Source: Spirochaetota bacterium (GTDB lineage Bacteria; Spirochaetota; Brachyspiria; Brachyspirales; JACRPF01). From it: 64,000 nucleotides of DNA. Below, piece by piece: positions 17,266 to 26,535 of the stretch (position 1 is its first letter; every line of letters begins with the position of its first letter). Where the stretch lies: the NCBI GenBank assembly GCA_016214035.1, contig JACRPF010000010.1:1-64000 (forward strand). The letters run 5' to 3'. The position numbers and the translations under genes were made by a program. The notes beneath the pieces were generated by a model, which searched no databases, was not told where the DNA came from, and was given only the letters and a program-made list of their open reading frames with translations.

Positions 17266-19938
17266 ATGCTCGTTATGTTCCGCATTGCTGTTATAGGTGT
17301 TCTTTGTGTTTCGCTGCCGCTTGATGCGCGTGTATTCGCGCCGTTTACAAAACGATACCAGGTGCCTACAAAATATTTTGATATCATTTTTTCTGATGCG
17401 TCGCGTGAAACTGCTTTGTCGCTGGCAGTCTCGGCGGATGCTGTATATGATGACCTGAAAACAACATTTCCAACTGCTGATACGGGACGTATCACGCTGG
17501 TTATCTCCGGTGATATGGAGACTGCCAACGGATATGAAACGCTCTTGCCGGCTGCCACCATCGTGCTCTATGATTTTCCGATGCAGCCGACGTTCAATTA
17601 CAGCAATTATATGCGCACACTGTTCACGCATGAACTGACACACGCGATGGCCATGAATATACGCAGTCCGTTTTTTTCGGTCTTGTCGAAAATCTTCGGA
17701 CAATGGGTATCGATATCCGCAGCCGCATCGACGTATATGGTGGAGGGCGTCGCGGTGAACATGGAGAGCATGCATGGAACGGGGCGGGCGAACCATCCGT
17801 CGGTACATGCGATGGTTACGGAAGACATTCTCGAAGGGCGTTTCAAAACGACTGCGCAGTCGTCGGGTTCATACGATCTTTTTCCCGGCGGGTATATACA
17901 GTATTACTACGGCGGTCTTTTTAATCGATATATTTATCTGCATTACGGTGCGTCGAATTTTTCCGCGCTGTGGGAAGTCATGGGGGGCTCTCTATTCGGC
18001 GCTGATGACGCACTGCGGCAGGTGAATGGAATTTCGCTCGAACATGCCTGGCATGATTTCTATGAGCTGATGAAACCCGTTGGAGTGACGGTGTCGAATG
18101 GCTCTGTTCTGACACCGCTGTCATACATTCCATGCGCGCGGGCATTCGGTGATCGAATCTATTTCTATGACGGACTTGGCCGCGCTATAAAATATCTGGA
18201 TAGTGCAGGGAAGGTGTCTTCGGTACTTGACATCACCGGTGTGCAGTCGTTCGCCATATCGTCTGACGGTGCGCTGATGTTAATTGATCGGGAGCAGTTT
18301 CGTGAAGGTCTTACACGAAGGGAGACGGTCATCTATGATCTGAACGCACGTGCATTCAGAGAACACGTAGTACGCGGGCGCATCGGTGAATGTTCATTTG
18401 CGCGTGACGGATTCATCGGTATACGGTACCGGCGATATATGACCGACATCGTGCGTATTGACACAAATGGGACTATGGTTGTGCTGCTCGCCGGGACGTC
18501 TGACCGGTATTATGCGCAGCCCCAGATGCTTACACCGACTACGATGGTTTTTCTTGTCAGTGAAGCCGGAAAGCAGGTCGTGTGGCGTTTTGATATGACC
18601 AGCGGCGCGCTTATGGAGTATGTCATCCCGGCGGCATATCCGCAGTCAATTACCGCAGTCGACGGCAAAATACTCGTGACATACAATAATGATTGTACAC
18701 TGAACCGGGCGGGTATAATCGACGGAATGACGATGTCGGTTATGGCAGAGCGGCCGCTCGGAGGCATCACCGAGCCGATGCTCATGGGCGGAAAGTTATA
18801 CGGCGTTGCGCAGTTTTCCAAAGGAGATGCGATTGTCCGATATGAGCTGCCGATGGTGCAGTCTCCGGTGACCTTCCGCACGGTTATTTCTAAAAAAAAC
18901 ATAGATGATACATCGGTATCAGTTACGAATATTATTGAGCATTCACCGCTTGCGTATCTTTTGCCGCGGATGTGGCTGCCGTATGCGCGGACTTATTTAG
19001 ATGTGACACATACGAATATAATCGCAGAGCCCGGATTCCTGCTCTACCTCATCGACCCGGCTGAAGAGAATACCGGATTCATTACCGTAACATATAATTA
19101 TATCCGCCGGTTTGCCAACATCGATGTGCAATGGCGTAATGATGCCACGCCGATGCGTATCGATATGGGACTCTATGATACGACAGCTGATCTTGCCGAA
19201 TATGCCGATCATCGGGTGACCGGTGCGTACTGCGGCGTATCATACCGGCTTGATGCCGGGAATGACGGCGCTTTTTTCAGATTCGGTATCACCGCACAGC
19301 ATTCGTTCATTGCCCCGCAGGAGCAAGGGAATATCTATCAATGGCCGTACCAGCGGCAGACGACGTCGTTCGGTGTGAACACGGGATATTCATCGGTGAT
19401 AAAAAAAGATTCGGGTGTGAAGAACCGTTTCTATGAGGCGCGCGGATTTGAAACGTATCATTATGCGGATTACAGTCTGCGGTATAATGCGTTCAAATAT
19501 GAGGCCATGTTCCGGTATTTCATTCCATTCATGCCGGCATCACTGTCCGTGTATGGCGCGATAAGCGATCATGACGCATTTACTCCCGGGGCACTGCCGT
19601 TCTATTTTTCATCGTTGCATTATCCGGTGTATAACGAATATCGCAGCTATGCGGCAGCGTCCCGATATTATTCCGCTGCCGAATGCTCGGGTCTTGTATG
19701 GAACGTGGAGATGCAGAACGGCATTGATTTACTGCCGCTCTATTTTAATAGATGGTACGGTACTGCCGGATATCGGGCGGCGTATACCGGCGGGAACTAT
19801 CTGCACTCCGTATTCGTGAGAACATGGCTCGATATCACCTCGTGGCTTCCGGTAACGATGTATATCGAAGGACAGTATGCGATAACGAGCCATTCGTTCG
19901 GGTATGCGTACCATTTCGTTCTGCCGTTCGATTTTTAA
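17266..19938 (+). CDS. exported zinc-metallopeptidase / beta-propeller / outer-membrane-barrel protein
   Basis: An 890-residue protein. The signal peptide (MFRIAVIGVLCVSLPLDARV) follows tandem ATGs at 17266 and 17275. Residues about 30-290 form a gluzincin-type peptidase domain with HELTH (122-126) and a downstream YMVEGVAVNME, as in the peptidase-MA families. The middle has repeated propeller-like strands (FGDRIYFYDG, IDGKILVTYNND type). The last 250 or so residues are amphipathic strands ending in LPFDF with a terminal Phe, typical of outer-membrane barrels handled by the BAM complex. It is probably a surface or periplasmic-facing protease of unknown substrate. It follows trpE by 28 bases. 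Confidence 0.75.
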   Translation: MLVMFRIAVIGVLCVSLPLDARVFAPFTKRYQVPTKYFDIIFSDASRETALSLAVSADAVYDDLKTTFPTADTGRITLVISGDMETANGYETLLPAATIVLYDFPMQPTFNYSNYMRTLFTHELTHAMAMNIRSPFFSVLSKIFGQWVSISAAASTYMVEGVAVNMESMHGTGRANHPSVHAMVTEDILEGRFKTTAQSSGSYDLFPGGYIQYYYGGLFNRYIYLHYGASNFSALWEVMGGSLFGADDALRQVNGISLEHAWHDFYELMKPVGVTVSNGSVLTPLSYIPCARAFGDRIYFYDGLGRAIKYLDSAGKVSSVLDITGVQSFAISSDGALMLIDREQFREGLTRRETVIYDLNARAFREHVVRGRIGECSFARDGFIGIRYRRYMTDIVRIDTNGTMVVLLAGTSDRYYAQPQMLTPTTMVFLVSEAGKQVVWRFDMTSGALMEYVIPAAYPQSITAVDGKILVTYNNDCTLNRAGIIDGMTMSVMAERPLGGITEPMLMGGKLYGVAQFSKGDAIVRYELPMVQSPVTFRTVISKKNIDDTSVSVTNIIEHSPLAYLLPRMWLPYARTYLDVTHTNIIAEPGFLLYLIDPAEENTGFITVTYNYIRRFANIDVQWRNDATPMRIDMGLYDTTADLAEYADHRVTGAYCGVSYRLDAGNDGAFFRFGITAQHSFIAPQEQGNIYQWPYQRQTTSFGVNTGYSSVIKKDSGVKNRFYEARGFETYHYADYSLRYNAFKYEAMFRYFIPFMPASLSVYGAISDHDAFTPGALPFYFSSLHYPVYNEYRSYAAASRYYSAAECSGLVWNVEMQNGIDLLPLYFNRWYGTAGYRAAYTGGNYLHSVFVRTWLDITSWLPVTMYIEGQYAITSHSFGYAYHFVLPFDF

Positions 19939-19964
19939 TCGTCTGCATTTGACTGCTTTGCCAC

Positions 19965-19992
19965 TTGATGAACCGTACCGGCATGATATACT
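19965..19992 (+). promoter_or_regulatory. promoter of dgkA
   Basis: TTGATG (19965-19970), 16 bp, TATACT (19987-19992). Only 6 bases separate the -10 box from the ATG at 19999, so the transcript would be leaderless. Confidence 0.6.
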
Positions 19993-19998
19993 GTCGTT

Positions 19999-20478
19999 AT
20001 GAAAAGACCAAGAATAAAATTCATAAAAAACCGGCGCGGCACGGCGCATCGGGCAGTTATCAACAAGATTTACTCGCAGAAAAGAAGCGACCCTTCGGTT
20101 TTCAAGAAGCTTGCGAACAGTTTCGTGTGGTCGATGAAGGGGCTGCAGTTCGCCTTCGTGAACGAGCGGAGTCTTCAGATAGAAGCCGGCATGGGTATCG
20201 CCGCTGTCATTCTTGCCGCCATTGCCGGTGCCACACCGCTGCGGTGGATGGCTATAGCTTTTTCCGCCGGAATGCTCGTTATTTGCGAGATGATAAATTC
20301 CGCTGTAGAAATGGTCTGTGATCACATGGTGAAGAAACGCTATGACAAAACAATCGAGATCGTAAAAGATATCATGTCCGGGACCGTGCTCCTGTGTATA
20401 ATAAATCTATCAGCGGTTTCGCTTTTTTTTATCGTGATACCGCTTGTGCAGAAGCTTATCGCGTTTATCGTCCGCTGA
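19999..20478 (+). CDS. dgkA: diacylglycerol/undecaprenol kinase DgkA family
   Basis: A 159-residue inner-membrane lipid kinase that recycles diacylglycerol or undecaprenol. Signatures: NSFVWSMKGLQFAFVNERS (40-58), the catalytic block CEMINSAVEMVCD with Glu97 and Glu104, and KDIMSGTVLL. Three membrane segments are visible. About 30 basic residues precede the conserved core, making it longer than the usual 120. The gene ends 14 bases from the convergent dehydrogenase. Confidence 0.92.
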   Translation: MKRPRIKFIKNRRGTAHRAVINKIYSQKRSDPSVFKKLANSFVWSMKGLQFAFVNERSLQIEAGMGIAAVILAAIAGATPLRWMAIAFSAGMLVICEMINSAVEMVCDHMVKKRYDKTIEIVKDIMSGTVLLCIINLSAVSLFFIVIPLVQKLIAFIVR

Positions 20479-20492
20479 CGTTATCTCAAAGA

Positions 20493-21542
20493 TTACGGTT
20501 CAAAGAATATTCCCAGTGAATCCTTAAGCGATCCGTCCGCAAGGCCGTCGTACACGTTCGGCGCATCATCCAGCTTGAACGTATGCGTGGTAAGTGATGT
20601 TACGTTCATCCGTTTTTTCACAAGCAGCGAACTGAAGTAGCGCATATTCCGCTGTGTATCCCAACGTACCCAGCCTTTCGGGTAATCGCGTCCGCGTTCC
20701 CAGCTGTCGTCCTTATATCCCGGACCGGTGCGTGCGGCGCTTCTGATGTCGACATTCCCGAGCGCAGCGGCGAGCATGAGATTGTTGAATACACACCCGC
20801 CGACGACAACGATGGGGCCAAAGCGATGTGAGTCGGGCGGGGTTATCATGAGATTATAAATGCTTTTCAGTGTCTCGGTGCCGTCGCCGCCGAAACAGAT
20901 AATGCCGCCGTCAACACCGTCGCCGTTCGCCAGCGCGAAAATATCTTTTTTCGACGACTCATCGGTAAGCGAGGAGACGGTGAGATCGATGCCGTTGTTG
21001 TCCGCAATGCCGTTACGGAATGCGGAGATATCCAGCCCGACAGCGGCGCAGCCGGCAGCCGATAGAATCTGCGCGGACAGTTGTCCTACCAGCCCGAGTC
21101 CGGCGATGATGTATGTTTTCCCGAACTCAGGGTCAAGCCGACGAACCGCCTGCATAGCGGTGAGCGCGAGCGCAACATACGCGCCTTCTTCAAATGATAC
21201 CGCCGCGGGCATCTTGAGCGTCAGGTTCTGATTGACGTTGCTGTAGAGCGCGTGCGTAGCGTTGCCGGCGCCCATCGTCATGACGCGATCGCCTTCTGAA
21301 AAGCCGTCAACACCGGTGCCGGTCTTGATTACCGTACCGGAGATGGAGTATCCCGGACGCATGGGTGCGGCGGCCGGATTGGGGTTTTTGCGCCGCGGCA
21401 TGACACCCATCATCTCGGTGCCCACACTTATCTGGCTTTTCTCCATTTTGACCTGCAGCTGTCCTTCGCCGGGATCGCCGAGATCTCCGGATTCGATGAA
21501 AGCCTTTCCGCTGCCGTCGATTGCGATGTTTTTGTTTTTCAT
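20493..21542 (-). CDS. medium-chain dehydrogenase/reductase (zinc-type alcohol dehydrogenase family)
   Basis: A 349-residue NAD(P)-dependent enzyme. The Rossmann motif is IIAGLGLVGQLSAQ. At the usual catalytic-zinc Cys position the sequence reads QISVGTEMMG (Val instead of Cys), as in the branch of the family with SAGTE and no catalytic zinc. CGGAG precedes the ATG at 21542. It lies 16 bases behind an AraC gene on the same strand, so it probably oxidises or reduces a sugar or polyol under that regulator. Substrate unknown. Confidence 0.85.
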   Translation of the reverse strand: MKNKNIAIDGSGKAFIESGDLGDPGEGQLQVKMEKSQISVGTEMMGVMPRRKNPNPAAAPMRPGYSISGTVIKTGTGVDGFSEGDRVMTMGAGNATHALYSNVNQNLTLKMPAAVSFEEGAYVALALTAMQAVRRLDPEFGKTYIIAGLGLVGQLSAQILSAAGCAAVGLDISAFRNGIADNNGIDLTVSSLTDESSKKDIFALANGDGVDGGIICFGGDGTETLKSIYNLMITPPDSHRFGPIVVVGGCVFNNLMLAAALGNVDIRSAARTGPGYKDDSWERGRDYPKGWVRWDTQRNMRYFSSLLVKKRMNVTSLTTHTFKLDDAPNVYDGLADGSLKDSLGIFFEP

Positions 21543-21558
21543 TGGTGCTCCGTTTTTT

Positions 21559-22353
21559 CTATTGTGCAAGCTCTGATCTGCCGCGATAATCCTTCGGACG
21601 GCAGCCGTAAAGCTTTACAAACTGGTTTGAGAAATGATGATAGTTATGATAGCCCGCTGCATTCGCGATATCGGAAAGCTTGGCGGACGAGAAGATGAGC
21701 ATGTTACGCGCATATTCCATGCGCTTCTTGATGATGTACTGTACCGGGGATATGCCCATCACTTTATGGAACAGCCGGATGAAATAGCTCTGGTTGAGCG
21801 ACACCATTTCCGCAAGCGTGGTGATACTGATGTCCTCATCAGGATGAGCGCTGATGTAATTGATAACGCGCGCGAAACGCGGATCATGAGTCACGTTCTC
21901 TTTGGTGTCGGGGTGAAAGCACCGTTCAAGTATGGTGTACAGGTATCGCAGCAGGTTTTCAGCGGCGGCGGATCCATTGACGGGCGTATCGGCGAAGGCG
22001 CGTATCAAGAGGAACGTGATGTGCTCCATCTCCGCCATGTACGGCGTGCAGTCGATTATCATCGGGAACGATTTTTCCAAGAGCGCATCGTTCAGGTAGC
22101 ATTTCATCTGGAATACGTCACAGCGTACTGTTTTCGGTTTCGGGAAGGTGAGTCCGTGGCGCATCGACGGCTTTAGTATGAGCAGATGGTGTTGTTTTAC
22201 ACAGAGCGCCGCATCCTCAACCGTGACGGTGCATTGACCATGAATCATATACAGAAATTGGAAGAAGTCGTGTGTGTGGGGTTCCGCGGACAGATCGATG
22301 GCATTTGTGGTGCGATATGCATAAAGCGGTTTTACATTGTCGTGCACGTTCAT
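21559..22353 (-). CDS. AraC-family transcriptional regulator
   Basis: 264 residues: an N-terminal cupin-like sensor (HTHDFFQFLYMIHG) and two HTH motifs at the C-terminus (ITTLAEMVSLNQSYFIRLFHKV, then KLSDIANAAGYHNYHHFSNQF, each split across helices). It heads an operon with the dehydrogenase at 20493. Its promoter places the -10 box 7 bases before the ATG, with no Shine-Dalgarno. Confidence 0.92.
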   Translation of the reverse strand: MNVHDNVKPLYAYRTTNAIDLSAEPHTHDFFQFLYMIHGQCTVTVEDAALCVKQHHLLILKPSMRHGLTFPKPKTVRCDVFQMKCYLNDALLEKSFPMIIDCTPYMAEMEHITFLLIRAFADTPVNGSAAAENLLRYLYTILERCFHPDTKENVTHDPRFARVINYISAHPDEDISITTLAEMVSLNQSYFIRLFHKVMGISPVQYIIKKRMEYARNMLIFSSAKLSDIANAAGYHNYHHFSNQFVKLYGCRPKDYRGRSELAQ

Positions 22354-22360
22354 GGTTCAT

Positions 22361-22388
22361 ATGATAATCGAAAAAGAATAAAAGTCAA
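22361..22388 (-). promoter_or_regulatory. promoter of the araC-type gene at 22353
   Basis: Minus strand: TTGACT (22388-22383), 16 bp, TATCAT (22366-22361), then 7 bases to the ATG. The next 24 bases upstream (22389-22412) form an imperfect AATAT...ATATT palindrome of alternating TA/TG, a possible activator site. Confidence 0.55.
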
Positions 22389-22460
22389 TAATATGTATAT
22401 GTGTGTATATATTTATTTGCAAAATGCTTGAAAAACGAGTATTTATATGCTAGATGGGCA

Positions 22461-23555
22461 TTAAAATGTATGTGAAAAAGCGGCGTGAATACCTGGAGTA
22501 CCTGCGGAAACGAACGGCGTTATAAAGAAATGAGAGTTTCCGCGGGATATGAATTGCGTCATGTCTTCCGGCGGCATGTTCATAGTCGCCAGTGTTCCGA
22601 TTGCAAGCCCGGTCAGCGCCCATGCCGCGTAATACATGCCGTAGAATCGTGATTCCATGTTCAGCGAGAAAATCAGTTGTACAAGTCCGCCGATTCCTGC
22701 ACTCACGCCGCCTGCGACATCGACAAGTCCCACACGCGTGGCGGTGAACGGGAATGAGGGGTAAAGCATATAACATGCTGCTGCCGCTGCATCTGCCGCA
22801 AGAAGCGGAACCAATTGATTGACATAGAAAGGCGTATAGTCATAATATGGATCAATCAAGGTGTGACCGATGAACATCGTCCAGGCGAAACTGCTTGCGG
22901 CGAGTGCATAAAATCCCGGCGACCGTCTGTCCGCTTTACTGAAGAAAATGCCTGCTATGCGTCCAGCAGCAAGAGATGTTACTTCAACCGCCAACGATGC
23001 CCTGCGCCAGGTGTCGGGAAAGAAACTCTGAACCAATGTCATTGCATGAATACCGGGCAGCATAGAGTACCATTCAATGGCAAATGAACGGTAAAGCGGC
23101 ATCGATGTATCCCAGGTGCTGAAAATAGAGCCGGCGACACCGGCACCGATGCCTACGAGCGTGGTGAGAGCCACGGTAGATGACGATATGTCATCAGAAA
23201 AGATAAACGGAGTGATAGCGCCTATGCCTGAACCGTACAGGATATTGCCTACATAGTAGATTACGATGCCGCTGTCGTCTCTCTGGCGCAGATAATCGGC
23301 CGCGATGCGCGCGCTGAGTGATTGTGCCCGGAGATACATCAGGTTTTGCGGCGGTGTGTTTGAAAGCACGCGCAGCGCATGCTCATATGCATTGCTGTAA
23401 TGCTTATCCGCATATTCCTCGAGCATCTGCACGTAGTAGTTTGTTTCAGCGGCCGATGCATTTATTTTATTGGTAAGTGCTTCAGCGGCGGACAATCCCC
23501 AGCTGAGTGAGATTAGCAGGCTTACCGTGAGTATGGAATGCCGGCGCGAGCGCAT
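22461..23555 (-). CDS. exported protein with hydrophobic C-terminal segments, unknown
   Basis: 364 residues with a signal peptide (ILTVSLLISLSWGLSAAEA). A short helical, TPR-like stretch (AYEHALRVLSNTPPQNLMYL) covers about 45-95. Several hydrophobic, glycine-rich segments follow, and the protein ends in His-Thr-Phe. It may be a membrane or outer-membrane protein. The ATG overlaps the rpe stop (TAATG), so it is translated after rpe. No family recognised. Confidence 0.6.
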   Translation of the reverse strand: MRSRRHSILTVSLLISLSWGLSAAEALTNKINASAAETNYYVQMLEEYADKHYSNAYEHALRVLSNTPPQNLMYLRAQSLSARIAADYLRQRDDSGIVIYYVGNILYGSGIGAITPFIFSDDISSSTVALTTLVGIGAGVAGSIFSTWDTSMPLYRSFAIEWYSMLPGIHAMTLVQSFFPDTWRRASLAVEVTSLAAGRIAGIFFSKADRRSPGFYALAASSFAWTMFIGHTLIDPYYDYTPFYVNQLVPLLAADAAAAACYMLYPSFPFTATRVGLVDVAGGVSAGIGGLVQLIFSLNMESRFYGMYYAAWALTGLAIGTLATMNMPPEDMTQFISRGNSHFFITPFVSAGTPGIHAAFSHTF

Positions 23556-24214
23556 TATGCACCTGAACGCAGTTTTTTTACCGTGGCGGCTTTATCGGCG
23601 CTGCCGAAAAAGCTTGTGCCGGCGATGAGAAAATCTGCTCCTGCCGCGATTATCTTTCCCGCATTCTGTTCGGTTACTCCGCCGTCGATGGCGAGCGTGA
23701 CGCCCGGGTGCCGGTCATCGATGAGCTTTCGTACCGATGCAATCTTTCTGAATGACGATTCAATGAACGACTGACCGCCGAATCCGGGATTGACCGTCAT
23801 GATGAGCACGTGGTCGATATCCTCGATGACGGCGTCAAGCGATGACGCCGGTGTATGCGGATTCAGCACAACACCCGCTTTCACCTTCCGCTTCCGTATT
23901 TCCGTTACCGTTCTGTTCAGGTGAAGCGCACCTTCAATGTGAACGCTCACCATGTTGGCGCCGGCGTCGATGAACAAAGGCGCGAACATATCGGGATTTG
24001 TTATCATCAGATGCACGTCAAAGGGTATCGATGAACGGGTGCGGAGATCCGCAACGAATTTCGGGCCGAATGTTATGTTGGGGACGAAATTGCCGTCCAT
24101 CACATCGAGGTGAAGCCAATCGGCACCCGCGGCGGCGACAGCATCAAGCGCCGGAACCACATCGGCAAAATCGGCTGCGAGCAGGGAAGGGGCTATCTGT
24201 ACTGTGTTCATCAT
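23555..24214 (-). CDS. rpe: ribulose-phosphate 3-epimerase
   Basis: Interconverts ribulose-5-phosphate and xylulose-5-phosphate. The 219-residue TIM barrel shows IAPSLLAADFA, WLHLDVMDGNFVPNITFG (metal-binding His and Asp), FDVHLMI, MTVNPGFGGQSFI and LAIDGGV. AAAGGA precedes the start. The downstream gene of unknown function overlaps its stop. Confidence 0.96.
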   Translation of the reverse strand: MMNTVQIAPSLLAADFADVVPALDAVAAAGADWLHLDVMDGNFVPNITFGPKFVADLRTRSSIPFDVHLMITNPDMFAPLFIDAGANMVSVHIEGALHLNRTVTEIRKRKVKAGVVLNPHTPASSLDAVIEDIDHVLIMTVNPGFGGQSFIESSFRKIASVRKLIDDRHPGVTLAIDGGVTEQNAGKIIAAGADFLIAGTSFFGSADKAATVKKLRSGA

Positions 24215-24245
24215 CGGTCCTTTGCAGCGAAATCATTCGTGATAT

Positions 24246-24276
24246 AAAAAAAGGCGACCGGTTAAGGCCGCCTTTT
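24246..24276 (-). terminator. terminator downstream of the UgpC/MsmK-like gene
   Basis: On the minus strand, AAAAGGCG (24276-24269) pairs with CGCCTTTT (24256-24249) and runs into TTTTTTT (24252-24246). It lies between the ABC ATPase gene and rpe. Confidence 0.75.
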
Positions 24277-24305
24277 GCTTGTACAAAGAAACTGTTGCGA
24301 TACGA

Positions 24306-25433
24306 TTACAGCAATTCTGCTATATTCGCTTCGGTATCGCGGTCGAAGAAGTGGCCTTTGCCGACGTTCATGACGAGCGGTACATTGTCGCCGACTTTCA
24401 TGAGGCCGGCTTCGAGGTCGAGTTTGAAAATAAGCGGTGTCTTGCCGCTGTCCGCATAGATGTGTGTATCGGCGCCCATCGGCTCGACGACTTCTACGTT
24501 CGCTTTCAGCGTATTCTCGTCAACCGTGCCGGCGTATGACTTCTGGTCGAGGATGTCCTCGGCGCGGATGCCGTAGTAGAAACTCTTTTTGCCGGTCTTG
24601 TCCATATATGCTTTGACTATCGCCGCTTTCTCTGCGGGAACCTTTACCTTGAAGGCTCCGTCGGTGATGTACAGCTTGCCGCCTTCGGAGAGAACGTCGA
24701 TGTCGCAGAAGTTCATCGGGGGTGAACCGATGAAACCGGCGACGAACTTGTTGCGCGGGTTTCCGTAGATGACGAGCGGATTGCCGATCTGCTGTACGAG
24801 ACCGTCGCGCATGACAACGATGCGGTCGGCCATGGTCATGGCTTCTACCTGGTCGTGCGTGACGTAAATCATCGTCGCCTGCAGACGTACGTGGAGTTTT
24901 GATATTTCAGCGCGCATCTGCACGCGGAGTTTTGCGTCGAGATTGGAGAGCGGTTCGTCGAAGAGGAATACCTTCGGTTTGCGGACAATGGCGCGGCCGA
25001 GTGCGACACGCTGACGCTGTCCCCCGGAGAGCGCTTTCGGCTGGCGGTCAAGGAGTTCTTCAATGCCGAGGATTGATGCCGCTTCGCGTACACGGCGATC
25101 GATTTCTTCCTGCGGATATTTGCGGAGCTTAAGGCCGAATTCCATGTTCTTGTAAACGGTCATGTGCGGATAGAGAGCGTAGTTCTGGAACACCATCGCG
25201 ATATCGCGCGACTTGGGCGGAACATCGTTCACGAGTTTTTCGCCGATGTACAGTTCGCCGCTTGATATTTCTTCAAGACCGGCGACCATGCGCAGCGTCG
25301 TTGATTTTCCGCAGCCGGACGGGCCGACGAGTACGACGAATTCCTTATCCTCTATTTCAAGATTGAAATTGTCGACGGCTTTCACACCGCCTTCATAAAT
25401 TTTGCACACATTCTTAAGGATAACTTTTGACAT
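24306..25433 (-). CDS. sugar ABC transporter ATP-binding protein (UgpC/MsmK/MalK type)
   Basis: 375 residues. Walker [17 protein letters not shown], signature [15 protein letters not shown] and Walker [14 protein letters not shown] are all present. The last 130 residues form the regulatory OB-like domain seen in MalK-type ATPases. The ATG at 25433 has AAGGAG at the right distance. No permease is nearby. Such ATPases often serve several importers, and the sugar permeases at 41.9-47.0 kb have none of their own. Confidence 0.95.
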   Translation of the reverse strand: MSKVILKNVCKIYEGGVKAVDNFNLEIEDKEFVVLVGPSGCGKSTTLRMVAGLEEISSGELYIGEKLVNDVPPKSRDIAMVFQNYALYPHMTVYKNMEFGLKLRKYPQEEIDRRVREAASILGIEELLDRQPKALSGGQRQRVALGRAIVRKPKVFLFDEPLSNLDAKLRVQMRAEISKLHVRLQATMIYVTHDQVEAMTMADRIVVMRDGLVQQIGNPLVIYGNPRNKFVAGFIGSPPMNFCDIDVLSEGGKLYITDGAFKVKVPAEKAAIVKAYMDKTGKKSFYYGIRAEDILDQKSYAGTVDENTLKANVEVVEPMGADTHIYADSGKTPLIFKLDLEAGLMKVGDNVPLVMNVGKGHFFDRDTEANIAELL

Positions 25434-25485
25434 GGCCCGGCTCCTTCGGTTGTTAGATTGTCGCAAATACAGCGGTAGTTTACGC

Positions 25486-26334
25486 CTAATTTACGAAAAA
25501 GTCAAGTATTTTAACTATGGTTTCCTTCATCTGTCTGCGGTCTACTATCATGTCCAGGAAGCCGTGCTCTTTCACGAATTCTGAACGCTGAAAACCTTCC
25601 GGAAGTTTCTGGCGGATGTTCTGTTCGATGACACGGGGGCCTGCGAAACCGATGAGTGCTCCCGGTTCGGCTATGTTCACATCACCCAGCATGGCGAAGC
25701 TTGCCGTTACGCCGCCCGTCGTGGGGTCGGTGAGTATCGACAGAAACGGCACACTTTTTTCTGCCAGTTTGGCGAGACCCGCGGATGTTTTTGCCATCTG
25801 CATGAGCGACAGAATTCCTTCATGCATGCGCGCTCCACCGGAGCAGGAGATGATGAGGCATGGAATGCTCTCTTCATATGACTTCATTATGGCGCGATAT
25901 ATTTTTTCACCCACGGCGCTGCCCATGCTGCCGCCGAGAAAATCGAAATTCATGACCGATAGCGTCACCTTATGACTGCCGATCATCGCATAACCGGTGG
26001 TCACCGCTTCATTCGTCTTTGTCTTTTCAACGGCCTTTTTTATTTTCTGGACATACCCGCCTGAGCCGTCGATGAATTCGAGCGGATCGGCCGATGTGAT
26101 ACCTTCGTTGAAGGCCTTAAAGCTTCCCGGTTCCGTTAAATGTTCGATACGCTCGGTGAGCGATAGTCTGAAATGATTGCCGCAGGTTGTGCAGACCTTA
26201 TGGTTGGCTTCAAGGTCCTTCGCATAAAGAACGCTTCCGCAGGTACAGCGTACCCACTGGCTTTGTGTCGTATCAGGCTCCATTTTGGCCTGTGTCTTAA
26301 CGATAGTGTACTTAGGCTTGATGAACCACTTCAT
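25486..26334 (-). CDS. accD: acetyl-CoA carboxylase carboxyltransferase subunit beta
   Basis: 282 residues forming half of the carboxyltransferase that makes malonyl-CoA. The crotonase-type core has [30 protein letters not shown] and [14 protein letters not shown]. The N-terminal zinc ribbon is odd: the first pair is Cys30-Thr-Cys32 (CxC), whereas the family has CxxC; the second pair is the usual Cys48/Cys51. The codons (TGT ACC TGC) show a true one-residue shortening. accA is not adjacent. It has a strong promoter and a structured leader. Confidence 0.95.
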   Translation of the reverse strand: MKWFIKPKYTIVKTQAKMEPDTTQSQWVRCTCGSVLYAKDLEANHKVCTTCGNHFRLSLTERIEHLTEPGSFKAFNEGITSADPLEFIDGSGGYVQKIKKAVEKTKTNEAVTTGYAMIGSHKVTLSVMNFDFLGGSMGSAVGEKIYRAIMKSYEESIPCLIISCSGGARMHEGILSLMQMAKTSAGLAKLAEKSVPFLSILTDPTTGGVTASFAMLGDVNIAEPGALIGFAGPRVIEQNIRQKLPEGFQRSEFVKEHGFLDMIVDRRQMKETIVKILDFFVN

Positions 26335-26378
26335 TGGCTGTCCTTTTTCGGCTTAAAGCTCGTTTTTTGCCATTTATC

Positions 26379-26414
26379 CTCCGGATGTCCGGAGTACCGG
26401 CACATTCGCCGGTA
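26379..26414 (-). promoter_or_regulatory. two adjacent hairpins in the accD leader
   Basis: In the predicted accD 5' leader, TACCGG/CCGGTA (26395-26400 with 26409-26414, loop 8) is followed directly by CTCCGGA/TCCGGAG (26379-26385 with 26388-26394). Their role is unknown. Confidence 0.5.
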
Positions 26415-26441
26415 TGATACTGTTTTACGTGACGAAAAAGT

Positions 26442-26470
26442 ATTCTATCTGCTGGGTGAAGTTTTGTCAA
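26442..26470 (-). promoter_or_regulatory. promoter of accD
   Basis: Minus strand: consensus TTGACA (26470-26465), 17 bp, TAGAAT (26447-26442). Transcription should start near 26435, giving a leader of about 100 bases. Confidence 0.8.
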
Positions 26471-26501
26471 CCGTCCCGGAACGGTTTTTTCAGGTCACTG
26501 C

Positions 26502-26527
26502 TTGTAACTTAACGATACCGGTATACT
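26502..26527 (+). promoter_or_regulatory. weak promoter of the lipoprotein gene at 26536
   Basis: TATACT (26522-26527) lies 8 bases before the ATG. The nearest -35-like hexamer, TTGTAA (26502-26507), is only 14 bp away, so the assignment is uncertain. Confidence 0.35.
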
Positions 26528-26535
26528 ATCCGGAG

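Noticed and set aside
22389-22460. AT-rich tract with TATATGTGTGTATATA as a repeat or origin element
   Set aside because: It is short, not repeated elsewhere in the window, and easily explained as upstream promoter DNA.
26469-26490. AACCGT-N6-ACGGTT followed by T run as a plus-strand terminator
   Set aside because: No plus-strand gene lies upstream. The same bases hold the minus-strand TTGACA of the accD promoter, which explains them better.
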